Shown one piece after another: positions 54,483-64,000 of a stretch of DNA of 64,000 nucleotides (its first letter is position 1; each line of letters opens with the position of its first letter). A program made the translations under genes and the position numbers. Source of the DNA: Acanthosepion lycidas (lineage: Eukaryota > Mollusca > Cephalopoda > Sepiida > Sepiidae); NCBI GenBank assembly GCA_963932145.1, contig OZ010595.1, positions 78,423,252-78,487,251 of the forward strand. Reading direction: 5' to 3'. The notes under the pieces are model-generated. The model saw only the letters and a program-made list of their open reading frames with translations, had not been told where the DNA came from and searched no databases.

Positions 54483-54830
54483 TCCTTTGATTTCTCTTGT
54501 GTACACATTTCCTTCCGGGTCCTAACCAGATACCTAATGTCAGAAATGGCTTCATGACGTCTTCCAGTGAAGCCCTAAGATCAGACAAATATTACATAAA
54601 GATCTTCGTAATGTGCATGCTGTACACTGTTTTGTATTTCTTTAACACATGGGCTAACATGGTTCCCTTCAATGTGTCTATCGGTTTCTTTTCCAATTAA
54701 TCCGAGGTCTCCAACCACAACTGGTATTACTGTTCTCCTCCTGTGACACATTTTCGAAATTTCTACTTCAAGATCCTTGTAGATTGATAGATTTTTTTCA
54801 AAATCTTCAAAGATATATTACAATCTGCAG
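54396..54830 (-). mobile_element. LINE 3' end with (ATT)n tail, copy 3 (longest)
   Basis: On the minus strand pieces of the C-terminal LINE protein, including TVIPVVVG-like (GTAATACCAGTTGTGGTTGG) and SLEDVMKPFLTLGIWLGPGR, are followed by the ATA tail at 54,420-54,480. The VIPVVVGALG...LLGTA.ILRK motif is characteristic of a LINE family widespread in invertebrates. Frames are broken. Confidence 0.7.
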
Positions 54831-55111
54831 GGAGCGCCATTACAATTAGAAAACAATATTATTATTATTAATAGTATTATTATTGTTATTATTATTATTC
54901 TATTATAATTGTGTTTGTACCTTCCTTCGCGATACACACACACACGCACAAACATATATATATATATATAGTGAAATTATATATATCTATATCTATCTAT
55001 CTATCTATCTATATAGTGAAATTATATATTTTTATTACAATCTACAGGGAGCGCCGTGACAATTAGAAATCATTATTATTATTATTATATTTGAACTTGT
55101 AACTTCTTTCG

Positions 55112-55173
<62 letters not shown>

Positions 55174-55300
55174 GTGAAATTCTATATTCTTTCCTTACGA
55201 TATGCAGCGAGTGCCATGATCATTAGAAATATATATTAACAATTAGAAACATATTATTATTAATATTATTATATTTGTGCTTGTACCTTCCTTTGATAGT
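54815..55300 (+). repeat. Three-unit tandem repeat, 160-215 bp, with microsatellites inside
   Basis: ATTACAATCTGCAGGGAGCG, then ATTAGAAA, an ATT tract, TTTGTACCTTCCTTCG and GTGAAATTATAT, repeats at about 54,822, 55,035 and 55,195. The copies differ mainly in the lengths of the TA, ATT and TATC tracts inside. Confidence 0.8.
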
Positions 55301-55316
55301 TTCTAAAACATTATGC

Positions 55317-55730
55317 CCTGCCTGTTCGAGGATACCCGTCTATTAGGGCGGCTAGCCAATTCCTAGTGCAGACGCTTGCTTAGGCGCATTTGTGTTTATT
55401 CAACACACACAGAGCCCACCTGTGTTTTATACGGCAAGTTATTACAGTTTCTGGGAAAGAGCATGTTATCTAGCGTGATCAACAATCTGAACAACGCCAC
55501 GATAACTTATGTCTTCCTGCTAGCACAGCAATCGGGGGCGCCCAAGAGTTCCTTCCGTCTACCCAGTTTCACGCTTTCAGCCACTTTGTCTTACGCTGGG
55601 CTCTACCACTCCAGGCCAATAACAACAGGAATTTTTCCTACCTGACATCATGGTTAAACTCCAACCCGCGTCTCATGTTTAGAGTGCGAACGTTATAACC
55701 ACTCGGCTACGTGCCGATAAATATACATAT
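55317..55730 (-). repeat. Interspersed repeat P, copy 3, with tRNA-like head
   Basis: Read on the minus strand from 55,720 it starts GGCACGTAGCCGAGTGGTTA with B-box-like GCGGGTTGGAGTTTAACC, a tRNA-like head of about 65 bp, then continues through the P landmarks to GGATACCCG near 55,330. The head shows that P is a tRNA-derived SINE. Confidence 0.75.
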
Positions 55731-56049
55731 ACGCACACACACACACAGATATGTATTAAATGTAAATAACAATGGGAAAACTGTAATTTTAGCCGAGGCG
55801 TCTCGTCGAATTTGAACTTTTTCAAGATAAAAACGATATGTATTTTTTAAAAGTAAGTAATAACAACAAAACAAAATGTCCTTAGGAACTGGAAGAATTT
55901 AGAAAACGCTATTATTGTCAATAGAAAATTCATTTCCACACGTGTCGTAATTTTTAGTTGACAATATGAATATAATAGCGTTTTGTAAATCATGTGTGAT
56001 ATCATGAGCCGCGGTGCGATTTTCGCTTCCAGCGTCTCGTATGCACGAG

Positions 56050-56345
56050 TTTGTCTTTGCTTAGAAAACTTCCATGCAAACAAAAACAGACTATCACTAT
56101 TGCCATGTCCGTGTATTGTTTAATGTATTGTAATGATATTGTCGTATTTGATAATGGCATATGTTACCAAAGCTTAGATAGGATTAAAAATATATATCAA
56201 AATGGTGATTTTTTTTCGTCTTTCAATGTTAACATTAAGCTTATAAGACGATATGAAGGGAATTTGCATAAAATAAATAGAAAAAAACTTGTCTACAGTA
56301 TTTAATGAAATATGCATCAATGAAAAACGCTGCCTAAATACACTC
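56050..56345 (+). repeat. Repeat V, copy with CA/TA tail
   Basis: AAAATGGTGATTTTTTTTCG, AAATAAATAGAAAAAAACTT, TATTTAATGAAATATGCATC and TGCCTAAATACACTC are in the order seen in the right half of 27,600-27,840. It ends in CA and TA tracts. Confidence 0.7.
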
Positions 56346-56349
56346 ACAC

Positions 56350-56351
56350 AC

Positions 56352-56413
<62 letters not shown>

Positions 56414-56525
56414 ATAGCGATATATAATTTTGTTTATATATATATATATATATATATATGATATAACGATATATAATTTTGTATAAATTTAGATATCAAG
56501 AAACAGTATTTAGAAAATTATGACA

Positions 56526-56587
<62 letters not shown>

Positions 56588-56590
56588 AAA
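56350..56590. repeat. (TA)n tracts with repeated ATATAACGATATATAATTTT
   Basis: TA tracts at 56,355-56,412, 56,440-56,460 and 56,528-56,584. A GATATAxCGATATATAATTTTGT unit occurs twice between them. Confidence 0.95.
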
Positions 56591-56800
56591 TTTGTAATAT
56601 TTATGGTGGGCGAATGCCTAATATTGAAGATAGAACTATAAAGATATAGACAACACAGATATATGAATCAATGCTATGATGACTGTGAAATTCACAAGTT
56701 TTTTTTCTGAAGATGGCACCGAAGCGTGATAATGTTAGACTGTCAGTCAGCATGCAATTTTTGGTCCAATATCTAACTGCATTTATCTCTCTTACACACA

Positions 56801-56842
<42 letters not shown>

Positions 56843-57170
56843 GGAAGTTATTCTATTTCCTCAACAAAGACAATGACAATGACGGCAACCTCAACAACAA
56901 CGATAGTAGCACCAATATTAACTTATTTGTATTTACATCATTAAAATGCACGCAACAATAAAACGACCGTATTGTTTTTGAAAATTACTTAACAAAAAAT
57001 CAGTAATTTGTAAATAAGAAACTTCAAGAATAATATCCACGAAATTCATGAAAAAGATCAAAAAATCATAAACATCTAAGGAAAAACTATTTAGAAAAGC
57101 AGATAATTACAGGATTATACGAAATAGAGTAGGCAACATAATACAGCTAAGTGACAATCGTTTATACATA
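56591..57170. other. Spacer with one short TA tract, no gene
   Basis: The TA tract lies at 56,802-56,840. AACAACAACGATAGTAGCACC is purine-rich low complexity. Confidence 0.45.
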
Positions 57171-57171
57171 G

Positions 57172-57230
<59 letters not shown>
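57172..57230. repeat. (TA)n tract
   Basis: About 55 bp of TA. Confidence 0.97.
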
Positions 57231-57233
<3 letters not shown>

Positions 57234-57239
57234 GCAATG

Positions 57240-57589
57240 ATCGCTGATGTTATCGGTTTGGAGAGATACGATCCCAGTGAGTAGCACCTTTGGAAAGTGC
57301 CTGAAAATCATACTACGGTTTGACTCAAGACTTGTGATCGAAATTGGGTTGATTGAACACTTAGGAGATCGTCTGTAGCTGTGCTAGCACGAAGTCACAA
57401 GTCATCTTGACCGAGAGTTTGTGTGTGCTGACTTTGTTCAGATTGTTGATGAAGCTAGATAGCATGGTCTTTCTTAGAAACTGTAACTAAGGTATACACA
57501 GCATAGTTTCAGTATAAACCACAAATGGGTGTTGAACAACAACAAATCTGCCTGAGCGAGCGTCTTAATTAGCAGTCCTAGCAGACAGG

Positions 57590-57592
<3 letters not shown>
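57240..57592 (+). repeat. Interspersed repeat P, copy 4 (long)
   Basis: Combines the inner part seen at 400-545 with the distal part seen at 25,196-25,420 (GAAACTGTAACTAAGG, TGCCTGAGCGAGCGTCT, GCAGACAGGTAT). A TA tract follows. Confidence 0.75.

Positions 57593-57655
<63 letters not shown>
57593..57655. repeat. (TA)n tract
   Basis: About 60 bp of TA, between P copy 4 and the LINE. Confidence 0.97.
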
Positions 57656-57656
<1 letters not shown>

Positions 57657-57669
57657 ATATTGTATTCGA

Positions 57670-58290
57670 CTGGATACGAAAATTCGGGTTTACAGAGCTG
57701 TTGTACTTGCCATCCTTTTGGATGGCTCAGAGTCGTGGACTCCATACAGGTACCATATACGCTAGTTAGATGTTTTCCACAAAAGCTGTCTGCGTGCAAT
57801 CTGTGGAGTTAAGCTTCCAGATAAGGCATCTAACGTAGACCTGTTTAACAGGTGTAATATTGGAGGAATCGAGGCTTTTCTCATACAGTCTCAGTTACGG
57901 TGGACTGATGCTGTCTTGAGAATGTCTGATGACAGGATACCCAAGATCCTAATGTACAGCCAATTAGATCAGCGCTACAGGAATGTAGGACGCCCATGGC
58001 TAGGATACAAAGACAAGCTGAAAAGCAACTTGTCAGTAGTCAATATACCACATAACACCCTCGATCGCTTAGTTTTGGAGCGGGTAGAATAGAGATCAAC
58101 GTGTTTTAGTGGACTCAGCAAATTTCAATCTTCTTGTCTGAATCATCTTCAAGAAACGAGAGCAGGATCTAAAAGTTCAGCCAATCTAACAGTGATCTCA
58201 TCTCACAATCCTCACACTTGCTCCATATGTGGCCTCCTTTGTAAATCACTAGCGAGTCTTAAATGCATGTTAAGATTATCGTACAAAATT
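57670..58290 (+). mobile_element. RTE-like LINE, C-terminal part of the reverse transcriptase ORF
   Basis: One frame stays readable for about 600 bp: VYRAVVLAILLDGSESWTPY, VFHKSCLRAICGVKLPDKAS, LRWTDAVLRMSDDRIPKILM, then GRPWLGYKDKLKSNLSVVN and the zinc-finger-like CSICGLLCKSLASLKCMLR. This is the post-RT region of RTE-like LINEs (YGSE.W, C.R.I.G, QLRW.G...RM.D.R.P, GRP...KD, final C2H2-like motif). Two in-frame stops (TAG) interrupt it. It is preceded by a TA tract and truncated at the 5' side. Confidence 0.85.
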
Positions 58291-58495
58291 TCATAACTGT
58301 ATCAATAAGCAGTCAGATACTCATACGTCGAAACCGATGGGAGAGTCTATTATTATTATATATATGAAGAAATATAGTTTTAAGTTGTTCTATATTTTGG
58401 GGATAAGGTGGTCAATATAGAGCGTATGTAGATATAAAAGTGAACATTGAAGTAGAGGCGACAGACTGTTACCGGCTAACCGCAATAATCAGGTC

Positions 58496-58499
<4 letters not shown>

Positions 58500-58537
<38 letters not shown>

Positions 58538-58540
58538 TGT
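58500..58540. repeat. (TATC)n tract
   Basis: About ten TATC units, just left of repeat Y. Confidence 0.97.
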
Positions 58541-58544
58541 TTTT

Positions 58545-58745
58545 TCTTCTTTTTTCATTTCAACTTTTGGAAGTAAAGTCTGATGATCCGGAGCCCTTTA
58601 AAAGGGTTGTGGTGAAATAACTTATTACTTGGAACCTTAAAGTGATCTGTTTTTATTCAAACATATTTGGTCTGAATTTACATTGAGCTCTCTGGATATC
58701 ATCCTCTTTGGGTCTACCTATATGGATTACCTAGTCTTGCATAAA
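58545..58745 (+). repeat. Repeat Y, copy 2 (carries hammerhead-like fold)
   Basis: Matches the minus strand of 23,685-23,880. A TATC tract lies left and a TA tract right. Confidence 0.75.
58576..58630 (+). ncRNA. Hammerhead-ribozyme-like fold, copy 2
   Basis: In order: stem I AAGT, core CTGATGA, stem II CCGGAGCCCTTT against AAAGGGTTGTGG (mostly paired) with U-U at its base, core GAA, stem III ATA-ACT-TAT, T at the cleavage site, then stem I ACTT, fully paired. In copy 1 stem I is TAT with ATA, so changes in one strand are matched in the other. Confidence 0.5.
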
Positions 58746-58749
58746 CTAA

Positions 58750-58750
<1 letters not shown>

Positions 58751-58807
<57 letters not shown>
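58751..58807. repeat. (TA)n tract
   Basis: About 55 bp of TA after repeat Y. Confidence 0.97.
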
Positions 58808-58877
58808 GAAGTGATACACCGCTATTTAGGTGAATTTGAACAGACTATTCCATCTGGCGTGCCATGCCCTCCATTTA

Positions 58878-58911
58878 TTAGGTTGCTTCAAAAATTTTTG
58901 CACCAACCTAA
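58878..58911. mobile_element. Minimal mariner MITE remnant, 34 bp
   Basis: TTAGGTTGCTTCAAAAATTT and TTTTTGCACCAACCTAA are the two terminal repeats of the 44,825 family joined with almost nothing between them. This looks like an internal deletion of the palindrome. Confidence 0.75.
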
Positions 58912-59399
58912 TATTATGTTTTTCATAAAAATAATATTTAAAATTTTTTAATTTTAAATTAAATTTTCTATTTCGTAATAAACATTTTACGCACTAGGTA
59001 CTCAAATCTATTTTAGATATACCTCAGCATGTTCATATCAGGGTAGCTAGCAAGTTACCTATCTATCTATCTATCTCAAGCTGATCTTATTTATATATTT
59101 ATATCGTTCTGATCAGTTTATTAAAGTTCTAAATTGTTTTCTGTTTATTGCTCAGAGAATAAACGTGACTAGCTGATTTTTTCTGACACGGTTCAAGATA
59201 AGCAACCATTGTGCAATTATAAAATAATTTTAGATGAAAGACATTTCCATTAAATGAATAAATAAAAACAAACTGTTTTCTTTTCAGTTAAATAAGACTT
59301 CGTATCAAAATATCAATATAGCTAGAAATAGTTTGAGGTACGTAGAGTGATGGCTACCTTTCTTTCTCTGTACTGTGTCCTTTCAAGACGTAGCTGATC
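58912..59399. other. Spacer, no gene seen
   Basis: AT-rich; short TATC tract near 59,060. Confidence 0.4.
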
Positions 59400-59995
59400 A
59401 TGGCTCTCTACCTTTTTCCTCTGCTACCTACCCCAGACCACGTTCTGTCATCCACTTCCTTATGGCCGCTAGGTATGTCATGCGTTGTTTTCCTTTGTCT
59501 CTCTTTCCCTCTATTCGACCCGTGAGTATCAGATTCTCCAGGGCCTCCTTCCTCATTATGTGACCCAGAAACTTCAGCTGCCTCTTCCTGATGTTAAGTA
59601 TAAGACTCCTCCTAGTTTGCATCCTCTCTAAGACCCCATCGTTGCTCAAACGTTCGGTCCATGATATCCTTAGCATCCCTCTGTAGAATCCCATCTCCGT
59701 CGCCTCGAGTCTCTTCTTCGTCTTTGAGGAAATCGTTCAACATTCGCTGCCATAAAGAAGGACAGATGTTACGTAACTGCTCAGTATTCTTTATTTCGTT
59801 ACCAAAGAAATCCTCCTGTCTCACAATACTCTGCCCAGCTTTCGGAATGCGCCATTGGCCATCCCAATATATCCACGGATCTCAGTTTCTTATTTACCGT
59901 CCTCTCTCGGAACGTTTCCCAGATATTTAAATTTCAGCGTCTACTTGATTCTTGTGTTGCCGACCTGCAAATCGCATTTCGGGCTTAACCTTTTA
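59400..59995 (-). mobile_element. LINE reverse transcriptase C-terminus (reference copy of this family in the window)
   Basis: The minus strand encodes, with breaks in frame, KFKYLGNVPREDG, YVTSVLLYGSEC, LEATEMGFYRGMLRISWTER then LSNDGVLERMQTRRSLILNI and RKRQLKFLGHIMRKEALENL, closing with TGRIEGKRDKGKQRMTYLAA. This is the post-RT region of a LINE whose other pieces lie at 14,127, 15,203, 33,100, 37,225 and 51,060. The 5' part is missing. Confidence 0.85.
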
Positions 59996-60785
59996 CTGAT
60001 GACAATGCATTTCAATAAAATTAGAAAACATGAAAAAAGAGATTGTAGGAGATGTATAATACCACAGAACTTCATTAAAGGCCCCAAAATATTAAATATT
60101 AAGAAAATGCTTTGTCGTTAACAGAATTTAAAAACATTTTCTCAAAATTGAATGTTCGTTGCCATGGCAGAGAATTCATATTTTACTTGTTCTGTTTTTT
60201 TGGTCCGAGAAATTGAATTCTGAAAGCAACACGTCGTTTTGGAAATCTTCCCGAAATTGCTTGGGTACATGTAAGGATATTGACAACCATCATACCCTCA
60301 ACCTCTAGACTTAATCCAAGCAAGATTATCTGAGGATGAACCTAGATAGCGATTTTGAAGTTTCATTGGAGAATTCTAAATCATTAAATCTTAAACAACG
60401 AGCACCATAAATTGAGTATTTAAACTTTTTTCCAACGATACGAGCATTATTCACTCATGATCTGGGTCTAAATGTTTAACTGATATCTTCATTAATCAAT
60501 AGGCTACAATTTGTTAGTGTTCATGATGTTATATCCTTTCATAGTTCAAAATAAATAACACTGGAAGGACTTGCCAATGACGTTGCTATGTGGGCATGCG
60601 TATATCTCGAAGAGAAGAGAGGCCAGAAATCGTGACAACCTGGTGTATAGAAGGCTGAAACCAATTTTACTTAGAATGTTTCATTTCACCCCAGTCTAGG
60701 TGATAAAGCTATTAAGATGCGTTAATTTACTGAAAGTGAAAATGTCTGAGAAACAAAAATGACATTAAAGAAAGAGAACAATGGA
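59996..60785. other. No gene recognised
   Basis: AT-rich sequence without a recognisable family. Confidence 0.4.
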
Positions 60786-60960
60786 AGAAAACGTTTATTG
60801 ATGACGATTGACATTACATTTAAATTTTTAAAGAAACAGGAAGAGGGTTCCAAGAGCTAGAAATGTGAGAGAAGAAACAATTAGCATAGAATTTACGGTT
60901 GCCTCTAGCTAGGGCAACTGTAAAATGATGAGAACTAGCTATTAATCTTGTGCATTAGTG
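60786..60960 (-). mobile_element. LINE 3' end, Jockey/CR1-like (copy 6, short)
   Basis: GATTGACATTACATTTAAAT, AGCATAGAATTTACGGTTG and AGGGCAACTGTAAAATGATG are the 3' landmarks at 38,140-38,170 and 39,085-39,230. Confidence 0.7.
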
Positions 60961-60984
60961 AAGTACCATAAGAGATACACGCTT

Positions 60985-61735
60985 GGGTGAATATGCCTTT
61001 ATCGATTCTTGACTGACTAGACATAAGATTTTCACGCAGTAGGTTGACATTTCTTTCTGCGGTAGACTGGTTGCCAGCCAAGGCTTTTCAATTCTTTTAT
61101 CTAGATCAGTCAGTTAATTGCCATGCACGATACAGTCTTTAATGAGTATGTCCCTTTTGATGCATGACTGACTAGGCAGAAAATTTTCCCGCAGTAGGTT
61201 GATATTTCTTTCAAACAAGGCTATATTACTCAGTCTGTCCTGCTAATCAATCCTTTTTATCTAGATCTGTCAGTTAACTGCCATATGCGATACACGATTG
61301 GGTGAGTATATCTCTTTCGATTCATGACTGACTAGGCAGATTTTTCAGCAGTAAGTTGACATTTCTTTCTCTGGTAGACTGGTTGCCAACCAAGGCTATA
61401 GAACTCAGTCTGTCCTGCTATTCAAACCTTTTATCGAGATCTGTCATTTAATTGCTATATGCAATACAGACTTTGGTGACTGTTTCGATTCATGACTGAC
61501 TTGGCAGAAATTTTTCCAGCAGTAGGTTGCCATTTTTTCTGCTGTAGACTTGTTACCAACCAAGACCATAGGAACCAGTCTGTCCTGCTATTCAATATCT
61601 GGGTGGAGAAGAGATGGTTTCCACCCTTTCTCAATGGTTTTTTCGCTTAAGTGAATGTGACGAACGGGACTGGTATTCGAACTCGGGTCTCCAATTTCTC
61701 GTTCTGCATATCTATCGCTAATTTGGTGTGTCGAC
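60985..61735 (-). repeat. tRNA-derived SINE with about four tandem body units
   Basis: On the minus strand the head (61,730-61,660) has GAGACCCGAGTTCGAATACC as B box. The body then repeats about four times: GATTCATGACTGACT-type words start at 61,004, 61,159, 61,319 and 61,487 (spacing 155, 160 and 168 bp), each with a CAGTAGGTTGACATTTCTTT and CTGTCCTGCTATTCAA-type part. Confidence 0.85.
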
Positions 61736-62130
61736 TAAATTCATAAAGACAATGTTCTAAATAGGAAAACTCACCAGAACAATCACCATGGATTTCTTTT
61801 TATCTTTACCTTTTCTAATATAACAGATTTGCATTATAATTTTATAGCAGAAATAATACGAAAACAGCTGTAACAACAATATTTTCAAGTGAATTTTTTC
61901 CATTTATACCTGTTTGGTGTGCACGTTCGTATAACCGTTTCTGCCGTTGATGAGTTAAAGATACTTTCAATTAGTTTGTGAGTGGCTTATTATCTAAGAC
62001 TACCAGTTCTATTATTTGAAGATAAAAACAAAACTTATATTAAAAGGTAAATATCACCTGTAATTCCCAACAAGTTGTTGGTGTTAGATGTTATGTCTTT
62101 GTTGTTTTTTTTTTTATCTATCTATATCCT
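61736..62130. other. Spacer, no gene seen
   Basis: T-run at 62,105. Confidence 0.4.
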
Positions 62131-62250
62131 TGAGATGAGATATTATGATTATTTACCTTCATTGCCATATTCACAAGAATACATGGCCCAGTGTATAAAG
62201 ACGTTGGTTAGATTCCAGTGACTAACATCTAGTGATATAATGGTTGTCTA
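62131..62250. repeat. Composite repeat Q, truncated copy
   Basis: TGAGATGAGATATTATGATT and then a tRNA-like TGGCCCAGTGTATAAAGACG, in plus orientation here. An adjacent full copy follows. Confidence 0.6.
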
Positions 62251-62254
62251 TGTC

Positions 62255-62997
62255 TATGAGATGAGGTATTATTATTACTTACCTTATTTACATTATTCGG
62301 ACTGTTATTCTCATCTTCAGTGTCATATTCACAACTTTTCGGCCATTGTATGCTTCGGCCTTGTTCAGGTGATTATAATTTCTTACCCATAATAATCATA
62401 ATAATGGACTATTCCATACTTAATAAATACTGTGCTTCAGGAGTAGGCAAGGAGTCAGTAATTCACGTGGAGTCAGTAGTTCAAGTCGAGTCAAGAGTCG
62501 AGTCAAGAGTCGAGTCAGAGGCAGTCCGAAACAGAGTCGCGTTCAGAGAATTACTGCAAGACATTGGAATAGTGATACTGGTCGAGACTACATTGTTCTC
62601 TCTACTAAACCTGATTGTTCGCACTAACACTTCTACTTCTCTGTATATATTCCTGTTTGTAATATATCTGTGTTATTCCATACCGGTGTTCGAGTTCTTC
62701 TTTATTGGTTCTACCTTGGACTATCACCGTGGTACAAGGAACCGGGCCATAACAGAAGCGAACCTTTTTTTTTCGTCCACCGGGGTAGATTATTCTAGTT
62801 CTATGTGCTATACCTCTTCCGGATGTCTCAGTTATTTCCCTTAATTCAACATTTTGGGTCTAGTTACTGGATCTAACCAACGCTTTTGTCTACTGGGCCA
62901 TTCCTGAAGAAGTACGGAGCGTACAATGGCCGAAACGTTGTGAATATAGAAATAAAGATGAGGATAACATTGCGAATAATATAAATAATGTAAATGT
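62255..62997. repeat. Composite repeat Q with inverted ends (fold-back copy)
   Basis: The left end (TTTACATTATTCGGACTGTT, TTCGGCCATTGTATGCTTCG) and the right end (CGTACAATGGCCGAAACGTT, AATATAAATAATGTAAAT) are inverted copies over about 85-90 bp. Between them lie a LTR-like segment and a minus-strand SINE-like body with head GGCCCAGTAGACAAAAGCG. Copies at 2,655 and 49,748 have only parts of this. Confidence 0.7.
62433..62753 (+). mobile_element. LTR-like insertion (low confidence)
   Basis: The segment from TGTGCTTCAGGAG to GGGCCATAACA is absent from the matching place in copy 1 of repeat Q (after CAGGTGATATACTTTGGAT). TGT...ACA ends fit an LTR, and GTCGAGTC repeats lie inside. I see no clear target duplication. 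A fossil whose limits are approximate. Confidence 0.35.
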
Positions 62998-63689
62998 CCT
63001 GTTTTTGATAGGACTTTCTTCGATTAAGTTTCATGTTATAGTAAAAAAACAAAAAACAAAAAAAAAAACTTCAACAGTGTTTTATTTGTTTCATCAAACA
63101 TTTAACGAGAATAATATAATGTCTTATCAGACCCCAAAATATATTGTAGACAATTAGGCGTTTAGTAGTCGCCATTTTATAAATATTTAACAGAAAAATC
63201 GTTAAAAATTCATTATTTTACAAGAGACATACCATAAATGAAGCATTACAACTATATCTGCAACCTCCCAATCTTCCCAGCCTTTACTAGAATTCTAAAC
63301 GCCTACGTGGCTATGAATTATTTTCAGCCATAAGCCTCTTTTCGCAAGCCTATCGCTATCTCTATGAAGGAAAAGCCTCTGAGGAAATACGTTTCCTAGT
63401 TTCAGTAGATTAGACTGATGAGAATCGCCATGCCATTTATACAGACAAAACATTCCCAGTTTCTTTGTATTCAATTTATAAGAAAGAAGTTCCATTCGGA
63501 GAGCGCCGAATCTTTATAGAACAGTCTAACGAGAGGATGCTTTCCCGAACACTACGGTCTTCACTCTATCACACGTAACCTCATAATCTACATTTACTTC
63601 CCTCTTCCCTCTCCTCCGTCCATGCAACGAAAGCTATCAACCTTGAGTGTCTTTTGAGCCTTGTATTAGGTGAAGATTTATTAAAATAT
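62998..63689. other. No gene recognised
   Basis: Starts with an A-run; short minus frame at 63,295-63,495 has no motif. Confidence 0.4.
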
Positions 63690-64000
63690 GTTTTGTAGGA
63701 ATAAAATGTCGCTGTCGATACTGGGGTTTGAACACGTATCGCCAGAGAGCAAGGACTGTCGATCACATTTTGAATTAGGTGGGCCACGTGATCATAAAGG
63801 AAGTGTATACATGGGAATTAGCGTGTCGTCTAATTGATCACTATGTCTATTCTATCCTCTAATACTACTTACGGATCGTGATTCTCTTCTCTATGTTGAT
63901 CACTATACGGATTACTCTTCGGATCACTATTTAGAGGTTACTATTCAAACAAGTGTTATCGGGCAAGTACTATTAGTGCGAGTGATATTCGGAGGCGTCT
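63690..64000 (-). repeat. tRNA-like interspersed repeat, copy 2 (no LTR)
   Basis: On the minus strand it reads AGACGCCTCCGAATATCACT, CTAATAGTACTTGC, then GTGATCCGAAGAG, GGATAGAATAGACATAGTGA, and TGTTCAAACCCCAG. This parallels 17,340-17,870 without the solo LTR. It runs off the window. Confidence 0.75.

Overview
The window looks like intergenic or deep-intronic DNA from a lophotrochozoan, most likely a cephalopod (octopus type). That is inferred from its texture: dense (TA)n, (TATC)n and (CA)n tracts, many tRNA- and 5S-headed SINEs, several LINE lineages as 3' fragments, a Penelope-like element, a short Helitron, hAT and mariner remains and mariner MITEs. I find no host protein-coding gene that I can support. 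Long open frames are transposon pieces, minisatellites open in several frames, or Tyr-Ile strings from (TA)n.

Layout. 0-5 kb: a 28S rRNA fragment on the minus strand, interspersed repeats, a minisatellite and a 5S-headed SINE. 5-8 kb: microsatellites and a mariner transposase scrap. 8.1-10.4 kb: a Penelope-like GIY-YIG endonuclease remnant directly followed by a broken Ty3/gypsy-like fossil (5' LTR, leader, gag, zinc knuckles, no pol). 10.5-16.6 kb: a 74-bp perfect palindrome, a Jockey/CR1-like LINE 3' end, a SINE with a duplicated body, and a mariner with 63-bp terminal repeats. 16.8-18.4 kb: a three-layer nest, hAT containing a tRNA-like repeat containing a solo LTR with a 5-bp target duplication; a related copy of the middle repeat at the right edge lacks the LTR. 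19-30 kb: (TA)n-linked repeats, inverted repeats and hairpins, with hammerhead-ribozyme-like folds at 23.8 and 27.2 kb. 30-36 kb: tandem arrays of about 45, 177 and 25 bp, LINE and 5S-SINE copies. 36-42 kb: a 5S/tRNA composite SINE, a pile-up of same-orientation LINE 3' ends, and a 780-bp Helitron with recognisable ends. 43-47 kb: 74-bp and AT-rich arrays and an 81-bp palindromic MITE. 47-56 kb: TA-rich inverted repeats, LINE ends, and an 88-bp array whose unit derives from LINE codons. 57-64 kb: an RTE-like LINE, a second copy of the 23.8-kb hammerhead-like family, another LINE, a SINE whose body has been amplified about four times, and a fold-back composite repeat.

The repeats explain one another more than they form a pathway: LINE lineages are the likely drivers of the SINEs, and several repeats end in microsatellites or sit in palindromes. 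The most interesting signal is a pair of related copies (23.8 kb minus, 58.6 kb plus) that share a hammerhead-like core and stem III, with base-pair-preserving differences in stem I and stem II, plus a separate, nearly canonical type I hammerhead at 27,164-27,206. All comparisons were made by eye, so boundaries are approximate unless flanking target duplications are described.
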